Shown: positions 1 through 7,220, numbered from the stretch's first letter. The stretch is DNA of 12,713 bases from Dehalococcoidia bacterium (GCA_030643695.1 DAOWKM010000104.1:1-12713), one strand, 5' to 3'. Numbers and translations: made by a program. The notes: generated from the sequence alone by a model not told the origin.

Positions 1-1283
1 ATCGCCACATCACGAGCCTGGTAGCGGGGTGATTTATCATGCTGTTTATAAGTCCATTCATGTTCCTCATCAATAACAATAAGACCCAGCTCAGGTTGGG
101 GGGCAAAAATAGCACTCCTCGGACCGATAACGACATCAAATTCTCCGTTTCTTATTCGCTGCCACTCGTCAAATTGCTCACCCAGAGACAGTTTACTATG
201 AAGGACAGCCACCTTATGGGGGAAGCGTGAGGCAAATCGCTCTATAGTCTGGAGGGTAAGGGCAATTTCGGGAACCAGGACAATGCCCCGTTTGCCCAGC
301 TTCACCGCCTCAGCCAGAGCCTGGAGATAGACCTCTGTCTTGCCACTTCCAGTAACCCCATGAAGTAGAAAGACAGTTGGTGAGGCAGAACCCTCGGCTA
401 CCCGGAGCAGGCTGGATTTGATAGACTCAAGGGCTGCTTTTTGGGCAGCGGTAGGGGTTAATGGCTCTGAGGGGGTAATGCCCTGGTAGGAAATCGGCTC
501 GCGTTTTACCTCAACCTGCTGAAGTTCAACCAAGCCCTTAGTTATTAAAGCGTTAACTACTGATGCCGAGCAGTTAACCCCCCTCCTAGCTTCAGAAAGA
601 GGTACCGGCTGAGCTAGTTGAGATAAAAACTCAACAAGGCTGGCTTGTTGGCTAGCCCTCCCTTGCTCACGCAGTTTGGCTGCCTCCCGCTGAGCTTGGC
701 TAGCCTCAACTCTAAGACACAGATAAGGCACTCTCTTCGGTCTTACCCTAACCCTAGCTAGCTCATAGCTTCTAACTACCAAACCCTGACTAACCAGCTG
801 AGAGGTGATGAGTCTGGCTTGCCTGGCTCCCAATGCCTTCTCCATCCCCTTCAGACTAACCTTGCCTCGCCTCTCAACCAATCCAAGAACATGCCTCTGC
901 TTCTGGGAAAGAGCAGATATATCACCTTCATAAGGGGGTGAGGGGTTGGAGATAAAGGTAATTACCTTCCGTTCAAATGCTGGTGGTAGCATTAACGCCA
1001 CAGCGTCAAAGAGGGGTGATAGATAGTGCTCGCTGAGCCAGCGAGCCAGCAACACCTGGGATGGAGATAATACCGGCTCGGACTCAATAATACCAGCTAT
1101 TTCCCTGGTTTCCTCTACCGAGGGATAATGGCTTAGCTCTAAAACAATGCCCTGAAGTATTTTATCCCCGAAGGGAACCCATACCGCCTGCCCCACCCTA
1201 ACACTTAGGCCAGAGGGTATAGCATAGCTGAATGCCCGGCGCTGGGCTACTGGCGAATTAACACTAACCTCAGCATACCTCAT
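1..1283 (-). CDS. priA: Primosomal protein N' (replication restart helicase PriA), 3' part cut by window edge
   Basis: PriA is a superfamily 2 DNA helicase that recognises stalled forks and reloads the replicative helicase. Reading the minus strand from ATG at 1283 gives an uninterrupted frame to base 3 (about 427 residues), starting MRYAEVSVNSPV. The N-terminal 3'-DNA-binding domain occupies roughly residues 1-105 and a winged-helix-like part follows. Walker A GVTGSGKT is at residues 309-316 (Lys315), GPRSAIFAP follows, and the DEEH Walker B box is at 405-408, followed by YKQ and RYQARDVA. These are PriA signatures. The zinc-binding cysteines and helicase C-terminal half lie beyond the window. 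The start is supported by GGAG six bases upstream. It lies 48 bp after rplS on the same strand, so it is probably cotranscribed. Confidence 0.95.
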   Translation of the reverse strand, partial: MRYAEVSVNSPVAQRRAFSYAIPSGLSVRVGQAVWVPFGDKILQGIVLELSHYPSVEETREIAGIIESEPVLSPSQVLLARWLSEHYLSPLFDAVALMLPPAFERKVITFISNPSPPYEGDISALSQKQRHVLGLVERRGKVSLKGMEKALGARQARLITSQLVSQGLVVRSYELARVRVRPKRVPYLCLRVEASQAQREAAKLREQGRASQQASLVEFLSQLAQPVPLSEARRGVNCSASVVNALITKGLVELQQVEVKREPISYQGITPSEPLTPTAAQKAALESIKSSLLRVAEGSASPTVFLLHGVTGSGKTEVYLQALAEAVKLGKRGIVLVPEIALTLQTIERFASRFPHKVAVLHSKLSLGEQFDEWQRIRNGEFDVVIGPRSAIFAPQPELGLIVIDEEHEWTYKQHDKSPRYQARDVA

Positions 1284-1331
1284 CCGATACTCCAGTGAGG
1301 TAACTCCATCCTAACCCCTTTGGCTTAGCAG

Positions 1332-1700
1332 CTAATCTCGCTCCTGTTTCTTTTTCTTTATTACTCGCTTTTCCTTGATGCGGGATGACTTGGCACTGAG
1401 TCCACGCAGGTAATAAAGCCTAGCCCGGCGTACTTTGCCGTGCCGTATCACCTCTACCTTCTCCACAAGTGGTGAATTGAAGGGGAAGGTTCGTTCTACA
1501 CCTACGCCATAGGCGACACGCCTTACGGTAAAGTTAGCGCCACTCCCACCACGCTGAACCTTAATTACTACCCCCTGAAATGTCTGAATTCGTTCCCTGT
1601 CTGCTTCCACAACCTTAGCGCTGACCTTTACCGTGTCGCCGGAGGCAAGAGCCGGAATATTAGGATTTGGTTTGGTTTCAATTAGTGATGCCATACTCAC
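1332..1700 (-). CDS. rplS: 50S ribosomal protein L19
   Basis: L19 is a protein of the large subunit at the 30S/50S interface. The 122 residues carry the family landmarks: GDTVKVSAKVVE, then ERIQTFQGVVI, a basic FTVRRVAYGVGVERTFP segment, and VRRARLYYLRG, with a lysine-rich tail (KEKRVIKKKKQE). Length is normal. The start drawn is GTG at 1700, since GGGAG lies ten bases upstream of it. An ATG two codons inside (1694) would sit about 16 bases from that ribosome site. It follows trmD by 24 bp, the order usual in bacteria, although here rpsP and rimM are not seen upstream. Confidence 0.96.
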   Translation of the reverse strand: MSMASLIETKPNPNIPALASGDTVKVSAKVVEADRERIQTFQGVVIKVQRGGSGANFTVRRVAYGVGVERTFPFNSPLVEKVEVIRHGKVRRARLYYLRGLSAKSSRIKEKRVIKKKKQERD

Positions 1701-1724
1701 TTAGTAAAGACTCCCTTCTATTAA

Positions 1725-2474
1725 TTAAGATTGTTTCAAATCCTTGGCTAAGTTTCTTTCCTCTAAACATAGATTAGTTTTGTCTAATAGTTCTGGACGA
1801 TGCTTCATAGTGCGTAGAACAGCTTGCTCACGACGCCATTTAGCAATTTGGGCATGATTTCCTGAGAGTAGAACCTCAGGCACTGCCCACCCCCTATATA
1901 CCGGGGGACGAGTATACTGGGGATATTCCAATAGTCCGAAGGCGTGAGAATCATCCAGTAGCGAAGCTTCTGAACCAAGAACCCCGGGCAGCAGTCTGAC
2001 CACAGCATCAACTACCACCATAGCCGCTAGCTCACCACCACTAAGCACATAGTCCCCAATACTAATCTCATCAGTAACCAGATGCTCACGCACCCGCTCA
2101 TCAACCCCTTCATAGTGACCGCAGATAAGGATTAGATGACTGGAGCTTGACAGCTCCAGAGCAATTTGTTGAGAAAAAAGGCGACCCTGTGGGGTAAGTA
2201 AAATAACTGGCACTATATCAATCCCTTCCTTAAGGTCTATATCTGATTTTATCGATTCTACTGCCTCAAAAATAGGTTCGGGCTTGAGTATCATGCCAGC
2301 CCCACCACCATAAGTATAGTCATCAACAGTGTGATGTTTATCATGGGTATAATCCCGAATATTATGAATATTGACCCCCACCAGCTTGCGGTCAACAGCC
2401 CGTTGGAAAATACTGGCGCTAAACGGACTATCAAACATTTGAGGAAACAGGGTCAAAATATCAATCTGCAACAA
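1725..2474 (-). CDS. trmD: tRNA (guanine-37-N1)-methyltransferase
   Basis: TrmD transfers methyl from SAM to N1 of G37 in tRNAs with G at position 36, preventing +1 frameshifting. It is a SPOUT dimer with a trefoil knot. Visible motifs from the chosen start: IDILTLFPQMF (4-14), YGGGAGM (55-61), the knot segment ICGHYEGVDERV (117-128), SIGDYVLSGGELA (138-150), and DDSHAFGLLEYPQYTRP with the putative catalytic Asp near 174-175. Length is 249, normal. I chose TTG at 2474: GGAGG stands seven bases upstream, and it follows the mogA stop by one base. An in-frame ATG at 2492 would put that ribosome site inside the gene and has no good one of its own. Confidence 0.95.
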   Translation of the reverse strand: MLQIDILTLFPQMFDSPFSASIFQRAVDRKLVGVNIHNIRDYTHDKHHTVDDYTYGGGAGMILKPEPIFEAVESIKSDIDLKEGIDIVPVILLTPQGRLFSQQIALELSSSSHLILICGHYEGVDERVREHLVTDEISIGDYVLSGGELAAMVVVDAVVRLLPGVLGSEASLLDDSHAFGLLEYPQYTRPPVYRGWAVPEVLLSGNHAQIAKWRREQAVLRTMKHRPELLDKTNLCLEERNLAKDLKQS

Positions 2475-2475
2475 C

Positions 2476-2982
2476 CTATCCCCTCCCCACATCTAAAGCT
2501 GTATGCTCGGTTACCTCTTCCTTAATAATTTCCACAGCGTGGGGAAGGGCAGGTAACACCACCTCAAGGCATTCCCGAACTGCCTTGGGGCTACCGGGCA
2601 GATTAATAATAAGGCATTTCCCCCTGACACCAGCAACAGCTCGACTTAGTATCGCCAATGGTGTTGTCTTAAAGGTTTCAGCCCTCATCACCTCAACCAA
2701 GCCAGGGACAACCCTATCCACTATAGACAATGTCGCTTCAGGAGTAACATCACGCCGGCTTAATCCGGTGCCACCGGTAGTTAAAATAATATCCACATCA
2801 CCCTCATCTGCCCACTCGGCAAGCTTGCTGGCAATAATATCAGCCTCATCAGGAACGACCTCATACTTAACGGCACGACTATCTAGTAAGGAGAGGCTAT
2901 CCCTAATTACCTTACTACTCTCATCATAGCGCTGTCCGGCATAGCCCTTATCGCTAATAGTAAGTATACCCAGGTTAACCAT
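2476..2982 (-). CDS. mogA: Molybdopterin adenylyltransferase-like protein (MogA/MoaB family)
   Basis: Members of this family adenylate molybdopterin before MoeA inserts molybdenum. The 168 residues show the MoCF-biosynthesis fold: GILTISDKG (5-13), RYDESS (18-23), TTGGTGLSRRDVTPEAT (68-84, the nucleotide/pterin-binding loop), and NLPGSPKAVRECL (127-139). Length fits MoaB/MogA proteins; sequence alone does not separate the two subgroups. I chose ATG at 2982 because GGGG lies seven bases upstream and because a good promoter predicts RNA starting near 3002. That excludes the longer GTG frame from 3018. It is first in a unit with trmD, an odd partnership. Confidence 0.9.
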   Translation of the reverse strand: MVNLGILTISDKGYAGQRYDESSKVIRDSLSLLDSRAVKYEVVPDEADIIASKLAEWADEGDVDIILTTGGTGLSRRDVTPEATLSIVDRVVPGLVEVMRAETFKTTPLAILSRAVAGVRGKCLIINLPGSPKAVRECLEVVLPALPHAVEIIKEEVTEHTALDVGRG

Positions 2983-3008
2983 AACACTGCCCCAATTAGA
3001 GCATATCC

Positions 3009-3037
3009 ATTCTATCACACATAAAGTATTTAGCCAA
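3009..3037 (-). promoter_or_regulatory. Sigma-70-type promoter for mogA-trmD-rplS-priA
   Basis: On the minus strand, TTGGCT (3032-3037) is followed after 17 bases by TAGAAT (3009-3014), with TG one base before the -10 (extended -10). RNA would begin near 3002, leaving a leader of about 20 bases before the mogA ATG. Seen in sequence; activity is inferred. Confidence 0.65.
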
Positions 3038-3072
3038 ATCAGGGAATTTGAGAAATTTAATCAAGGGGGGAC

Positions 3073-3101
3073 TTGACAAACAGGGAGGGTTGTGGTATAG
3101 A
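3073..3101 (+). promoter_or_regulatory. Sigma-70-type promoter for mraZ
   Basis: A consensus TTGACA (3073-3078) is followed by a 17-base spacer and TATAGA (3096-3101). RNA would start near 3108, giving a leader of about 44 bases. This is the best promoter in the window and it is divergent from the mogA promoter about 35 bp away, so the two may influence each other. Confidence 0.75.
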
Positions 3102-3150
3102 ATGGAAGAAAGTGGTAAATAGTGGTAAATTTAGGGTAACCAAGGGTTAA
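3081..3150 (+). promoter_or_regulatory. Putative MraZ operator: GG boxes with 10-bp period
   Basis: Cutting 3081-3150 into tens gives seven consecutive units all with GG at positions 4-5. Two adjacent units, 3111-3130, are identical (AGTGGTAAAT twice), and the flanking units read tgTGG, aaTGG, ttAGG and caAGG. MraZ proteins are known to autorepress by binding tandem GTGG-type repeats spaced by one helical turn upstream of their own gene, so this is the expected site. The array overlaps the -10 and the predicted start point. The core 3091-3130 is the surest part; the outer units are weaker. Confidence 0.75.
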
Positions 3151-3151
3151 A

Positions 3152-3580
3152 ATGTTCTTTGGTGAATTTGAGTATAAGGTTGATGAGAAGGGCAGGGTGC
3201 CTATTCCGCCCAAGTTCAGAAGCGAGCTGAAAGAGGGGGTGGTACTAACATCAGGGGCAGAGAAATGTATTACTGCCTACGCAGTATCTGAATGGAAAAA
3301 GGTGGCAGCCACCCTCACCACCAACGGCTCGGTTACACCCAATAAATTGAGAAGACTAAAACGGGCTATCTTTGCTGCCGCCTTTAGCCTCAATATTGAT
3401 GGACAAGGCAGGATTGCCCTACCCGCCCAATTGCGACAGCATGCCGAAATTGAGGAGGAAGTAGTTATAGTCGGAGCCAATGACTACCTTGAACTATGGA
3501 ACAAAGAGCAGTGGGAGTCAGAGAAGGCTACTAGTCAGGAGCAAGCCTGGCAAATTATAGAAAGCCTGGAGAGGCACTGA
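3152..3580 (+). CDS. mraZ: Transcriptional regulator MraZ
   Basis: MraZ is a DNA-binding ring protein of the AbrB-like (SpoVT/AbrB) fold that regulates the division cluster it heads. Both half-domains are visible: MFFGEFEYKVDEKGRVPIPPKFR at the N-terminus and SLNIDGQGRIALPAQLR around residues 79-95, each with the D-x-x-GR-(V/I) core. 142 residues is normal. AAGGG lies about six bases before the ATG. The stop TGA shares its last base with the rsmH ATG, so translation is probably coupled. The GG-box array immediately upstream fits autoregulation. Confidence 0.96.
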   Translation: MFFGEFEYKVDEKGRVPIPPKFRSELKEGVVLTSGAEKCITAYAVSEWKKVAATLTTNGSVTPNKLRRLKRAIFAAAFSLNIDGQGRIALPAQLRQHAEIEEEVVIVGANDYLELWNKEQWESEKATSQEQAWQIIESLERH

Positions 3581-4635
3581 TGAGTTTAATGACGTCAGCA
3601 CCTGTTCATACTCCGGTTCTAGTCAAGGAGACCATAGAGGCACTGGTGGTTCAGCCCGGAGGTCGCTATATTGATTGCACCCTCGGCGGTGGTGGGCATG
3701 CTGCTGCCATTCTAGGCCATAGTTCACCCGGCGGGCAACTACTGGGTATTGGTGCTGACCCCGAAGCAATAAAAATTGCCAAAACAAGGCTTGAAGCTTA
3801 TAGCAGCTCAGTTCGTCTGGTTAATGAGAACTTCGCTAATTTGCAGGCTATCTGTATTAAATATAACTTTTTCCCAGTGCATGGTATTTTGTTTGACTTA
3901 GGACTCTCCTCCCTTCAGCTCAATGGCAGCGGTCGTGGTTTCAGCTTCCAGCATGATGCCCCCCTGGACATGCGGTTAAGCCCCAGCCAAAAGGTTACCG
4001 CTGCCGATATCGTTAACACACTCTCTGGAGGCGAACTAGCTCACCTTATAAAAACATATGGTGAGGAAAGCTACAGCCATCAAATAGCCCACCACATCAT
4101 GCAGGAACGCCCAATAAAAACTACCCTTCAACTAGCTCAGATAATAGAGCAAGCTGTTGGCGGCAGACGAGGAAGAATCCATCCCGCCACTAAGACATTT
4201 CAGGCACTACGAATAGCAGTTAACCATGAGCTTGAATACCTAGAAGCAGCTCTAAAACAGGCGATTAATCTCCTTGGGTTTGAAGGTAGATTGGCTGTCA
4301 TTAGCTACCACTCTCTTGAAGACCGCATAGTGAAACGGTTCATGCAACAAGAAGCCAAGGAGTGTATCTGCCCTCCAGATGCACCAACCGGCGTTTATGG
4401 ACATACCGCTACTCTCAGGTTAATCAATAAGAAGGTTATTACTCCCTCCCCTGAAGAGGTCAAACTTAATCCACGTAGCCGTAGTGCCAGATTGAGAGCC
4501 GCCGAGCGTATTATTAATCAAGATGAATACAATAAGACCGTTGAAAAACTATATTTTCTAACCAAAGATAAAGACAATGGATGGAGACGGCCAGCCCTGC
4601 TAAAAAAGCTCCGAAGCGCCTTCGCCGTGCTCTAG
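3580..4635 (+). CDS. rsmH: 16S rRNA (cytosine-1402-N4)-methyltransferase
   Basis: RsmH (formerly MraW) methylates N4 of C1402 in the decoding centre using SAM. Motifs: HTPVLVKETIEAL (10-22), SAM-binding IDCTLGGGGHAAAIL (31-45), GADPEAI (58-64), FDLGLSSLQL (105-114), GFSFQHDAPLDMR (120-132), FQALRIAVNHELEYL (207-221), and ISYHSLEDRIVKRFM (241-255). The family usually ends close to RSARLRAAERI, here at 301-311; this protein runs 40 residues further with a basic tail (351 in all, against roughly 310 typical). GGAGAGG lies upstream of the ATG inside the end of mraZ. Confidence 0.96.
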   Translation: MSLMTSAPVHTPVLVKETIEALVVQPGGRYIDCTLGGGGHAAAILGHSSPGGQLLGIGADPEAIKIAKTRLEAYSSSVRLVNENFANLQAICIKYNFFPVHGILFDLGLSSLQLNGSGRGFSFQHDAPLDMRLSPSQKVTAADIVNTLSGGELAHLIKTYGEESYSHQIAHHIMQERPIKTTLQLAQIIEQAVGGRRGRIHPATKTFQALRIAVNHELEYLEAALKQAINLLGFEGRLAVISYHSLEDRIVKRFMQQEAKECICPPDAPTGVYGHTATLRLINKKVITPSPEEVKLNPRSRSARLRAAERIINQDEYNKTVEKLYFLTKDKDNGWRRPALLKKLRSAFAVL

Positions 4636-4741
4636 ATGAGATAAGGTTAAAAGGAGGAGGTTTAAAAATGTGAAAAAATTGACCTGTCAAAAGGGGGCAG
4701 AATCTAACTATATCAGAATCTAACTATAAAGGAGGGGATAG
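4636..4741 (+). other. ftsA leader with orphan Shine-Dalgarno and start-stop
   Basis: The rsmH-ftsA gap is 106 bp. AAGGAGGAGG (4651-4660) is one of the strongest ribosome sites in the window, yet the ATG seven bases later (4668) is followed at once by TGA. A GTG overlapping that ATG (4670) opens a 17-codon frame beginning MKKLTCQKGAE and ending TAA at 4723. ftsA has its own site, GGAGG six bases before its ATG. The leader could be a coupled leader peptide, a ribosome stand-by site or a relic of a lost gene. Confidence 0.5.
4698..4728 (+). repeat. 15-bp direct repeat (CAGAATCTAACTATA) before ftsA
   Basis: Two exact copies, 4698-4712 and 4714-4728, are separated by one base (period 16). They end just before the ftsA ribosome site at about 4731. 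The second copy includes a TAA that ends the possible 17-codon leader frame. Exact identity suggests a recent slippage duplication or a paired protein-binding site. Confidence 0.85.
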
Positions 4742-5962
4742 ATGAGAAGACGGACTACTTTAACTTCTATTGATGTTGGCACCACTAAGGTATGCACCAC
4801 TATAGCCGATGTAGACGAGTGGGGTGGTATCCGAGTTATTGGTGTAGGTGTCGCTCCATCAAGTGGATTACACAAAGGCCTAGTGGTCAACATTAACGAC
4901 GCTAAAGAATCAATCCACGAGTCAGTAAAAAAAGCAGAGCAAGCCAGCGATTATAAAGTGGAATCAGCCTATGTTGGTGTGACCGGCAGGCATATCACCT
5001 CGATGAATAATCGAGGGGTAGTCGCTATTACCCGTAATGACCGGCTGGTGCGCTCGGATGACTTAAGGCGAGTGCTTGCCAGTGCCCAGAGTGTTAAAGT
5101 TCCCAGCGACAGAAAAATGCTCCATGTTATTCCCCGAGGTTACGCTATTGATGGTCAAGTAGGAGTCAGGAACCCGGTAGGAATGCACGGCTTCAGGCTA
5201 GATGTAGAGACGCATATCATTACCGCCGCCACCGCTTCTGTTCAGAATCTAGTAAAGTGTATCCGTAGTATTGGCGTAGACATTGATGACCTCGTCCTTG
5301 AACCTTTAGCCAGTAGTGCGGCAGTATTGACCGAGGATGAGAAGCAAGTAGGTGTTATATTAGCTGATATCGGCGGTGGTACTACAGATATTGCCGTTTT
5401 CAAAGAGGGAAGCATCTGGCATACTTCTATTCTACCGGTAGCTGGTTATCAACTCACCAGAGATGTAGCCATTGGCTTAGGCTTGCCATTTGATGTGGCT
5501 GAGGAGATGAAGAAAAGGTATGGCAGTGTTATGCCAGTTTATGAAGGTAAGACAGAAACTACCAGTCCGATATCAGAGGATGGACATGGTATTTCTTACC
5601 AAGACTTGTGCGATATTATCAGAGCTAGAGTAGAAGAAATTATAAGGCTTATTTTACTAGAGTTGCCACGCTCTGAATATGAAACACTAGTCCCCGCTGG
5701 ATTGGTACTTACTGGAGGTAGCGCCAACCTTTCTGGCATAGAAGCACTGGGGCGCGATATATTACACCTTCCGGTAAGAGTAGGTACTCCCACCCATATG
5801 CACGGTATTACCGATATCCTCCGCGACCCGGCATATGCCACCAGCGTTGGTCTCCTACTCTGGGGGGCAAAACACGAAGGCAATGGGCTCTGGCAATCTC
5901 GCGGATTTGGCATGAGGTTACGACATTTAGTCTTTCGAATTAAAAACCTGTTCCACCAGTAG
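4742..5962 (+). CDS. ftsA: Cell division protein FtsA
   Basis: FtsA is the actin-like ATPase that ties FtsZ filaments to the membrane. Visible parts: phosphate-1 loop SIDVGTTKV (9-17), the FtsA-specific 1C (SHS2) region roughly 83-162, phosphate-2 loop ADIGGGTTDIAVF (208-220), adenosine motif GLVLTGGSANLSGI (320-333), and a C-terminal amphipathic basic helix (about 387-406, with RLRHLVFRIKNLF) that fits the membrane-targeting sequence. Length 406 is normal. The ribosome site is GGAGG six bases before ATG. It stands 39 bp before ftsZ, its usual partner. Confidence 0.96.
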   Translation: MRRRTTLTSIDVGTTKVCTTIADVDEWGGIRVIGVGVAPSSGLHKGLVVNINDAKESIHESVKKAEQASDYKVESAYVGVTGRHITSMNNRGVVAITRNDRLVRSDDLRRVLASAQSVKVPSDRKMLHVIPRGYAIDGQVGVRNPVGMHGFRLDVETHIITAATASVQNLVKCIRSIGVDIDDLVLEPLASSAAVLTEDEKQVGVILADIGGGTTDIAVFKEGSIWHTSILPVAGYQLTRDVAIGLGLPFDVAEEMKKRYGSVMPVYEGKTETTSPISEDGHGISYQDLCDIIRARVEEIIRLILLELPRSEYETLVPAGLVLTGGSANLSGIEALGRDILHLPVRVGTPTHMHGITDILRDPAYATSVGLLLWGAKHEGNGLWQSRGFGMRLRHLVFRIKNLFHQ

Positions 5963-6001
5963 GTTACCAAAAACAAATAGGTAGTAAAAAAGGAGGAGGA
6001 G

Positions 6002-7132
6002 ATGGCAAAAACAAGCTTTGTTCCTAACCCAGCCAAGATTAAGGTTATTGGCCTGGGTGGCGGTGGTTGCAACGCTATAACCCGTATGGTCCAGGAGGAA
6101 ATTCAAGGTGTGGAGTTCATCGCGATGAACACCGATGCTCAAGCCCTAGCCATTGCTGAAGCCCCAACTCGTATTCAGCTTGGAGAGAAGCTGACCAAAG
6201 GACTAGGCGTTGGTGGTGACCACGCCCAGGGTCAGAAAGCAGCCGAAGAAAACCGTGATGAACTTAAGGAAATCGTCTCCGGGGCTGATATGGTGTTTAT
6301 CACCGGTGGCATGGGTGGTGGCACCGGCACCGGGGCTGCCCCGGTTATTGCTGAAATAGCCAAGCAAAGTGGAGCCCTTACCATTGCCGTAGTCACCAAA
6401 CCATTCACTTTTGAAGGCGTCCACCGCTGCCAAGTGTCAGAAGAGGGCATCGTCCACCTGCTAAGCAAGGTTGATACCCTTATTATTATCCCCAATGACC
6501 GCTTGCTAGACCTCTGTGACCAGAAAACAGGGGTGGATAATGCCTTTAAACTGGCTGATGATGTCCTGAGACACGGTGTTCAGGCTATTTCTGAAGTTAT
6601 CACCGTCCCCGGGATGATTAACCTTGACTTTGCTGATGTCAAGGCGGTAATGAGGGATGCTGGTCCAGCTTGGATGTCCATTGGTATTGGCCAGGGTAAA
6701 AACAGGGCAGTAGATGCAGCTAAGGAAGCCTTGGCTAGTCCCTTACTAGACGTTTCCGTTGAGGGGTCAAAGGGGGTGTTATTCAATGTTGTGGGCGGTA
6801 GTAGCCTCACCCTGTTTGAAGTTGATGAAGCAGCCAAGGTGATTAAGCAAGCAGTAGACCCTGAGGCTAACATCATCTTTGGGGTGGCTCATGACCCTAA
6901 TATGGATAACGAGATAAGGATTACCCTAATTGCCACTGGATTTGTTTCCAAGCTAGGAATGGCAGAACTTAGCCGGGAAGACGAACTCACCCAATTCCTT
7001 CAGGGCATGAAGAGTGAGGATGAACTGGATGTTCCTTCTTTCCTGCGTCGACCGCTATTCAGCCACCGGCGCCAAGCAGTGACTCCATCCACTAAACTTG
7101 TTGCAACACCCTTACCAAATCAAACTCGTTAA
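6002..7132 (+). CDS. ftsZ: Cell division protein FtsZ
   Basis: FtsZ is the tubulin-like GTPase that forms the division ring. Motifs: IGLGGGGCNAI (16-26), NTDAQAL (43-49), tubulin signature GGMGGGTGTGAAPV (102-115), GTP-site NDRLLDL (165-171), the T7 synergy loop NLDFADV (207-213), and core end near ITLIATGF (307-314). The conserved C-terminal peptide that binds FtsA is at 340-350 (EDELDVPSFLRR region), only about 25 residues after the core, so the linker is very short. A further 26 residues follow, which is unusual. GGAGGAGGAG directly precedes the ATG. A strong hairpin terminator lies just downstream. Confidence 0.98.
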   Translation: MAKTSFVPNPAKIKVIGLGGGGCNAITRMVQEEIQGVEFIAMNTDAQALAIAEAPTRIQLGEKLTKGLGVGGDHAQGQKAAEENRDELKEIVSGADMVFITGGMGGGTGTGAAPVIAEIAKQSGALTIAVVTKPFTFEGVHRCQVSEEGIVHLLSKVDTLIIIPNDRLLDLCDQKTGVDNAFKLADDVLRHGVQAISEVITVPGMINLDFADVKAVMRDAGPAWMSIGIGQGKNRAVDAAKEALASPLLDVSVEGSKGVLFNVVGGSSLTLFEVDEAAKVIKQAVDPEANIIFGVAHDPNMDNEIRITLIATGFVSKLGMAELSREDELTQFLQGMKSEDELDVPSFLRRPLFSHRRQAVTPSTKLVATPLPNQTR

Positions 7133-7135
7133 AGC

Positions 7136-7220
7136 CTCGGGCAAGGAGACCCGAGACCGGCGTAAGGCTGCAGGGGCTTTAGCAGACTCTTAATGCTGAG
7201 CCTCCTGCAGCCTTCTTGTC
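7136..7220 (+). terminator. Double hairpin after ftsZ, probable terminator
   Basis: The first stem is CTCGGG (7136-7141) with CCCGAG (7150-7155). The second, stronger stem is AAGGCTGCAGG (7164-7174) with CCTGCAGCCTT (7204-7214). It can be extended inside by GGCT/AGCC and AGCA/TGCT pairings. The following TCTTGTCTCTCTT is pyrimidine-rich rather than a clean T run, so termination may be imperfect or the structure may mainly protect the RNA 3' end. Confidence 0.7.

Noticed and set aside
1311..1331. Hairpin between rplS and priA (CTAACC...GGCTTAG) as a terminator
   Set aside because: The stem is short and imperfect and lacks a T tract; priA has its own ribosome site shortly after.
2983..3018. 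Longer mogA start (GTG at 3018)
   Set aside because: Family homology begins at MVNLGILTIS, the predicted RNA starts near 3002, and the extra residues look non-coding.
4581..4673. Separate 30-codon basic gene (METASPAKK...) at the end of rsmH
   Set aside because: No ribosome site before its ATG and it overlaps the open rsmH frame; kept only as a finding and not called as a gene.
4581..4741. Degraded ftsL between rsmH and ftsA
   Set aside because: No hydrophobic membrane segment in any frame of the gap and it is too short to hold one with coiled coil.
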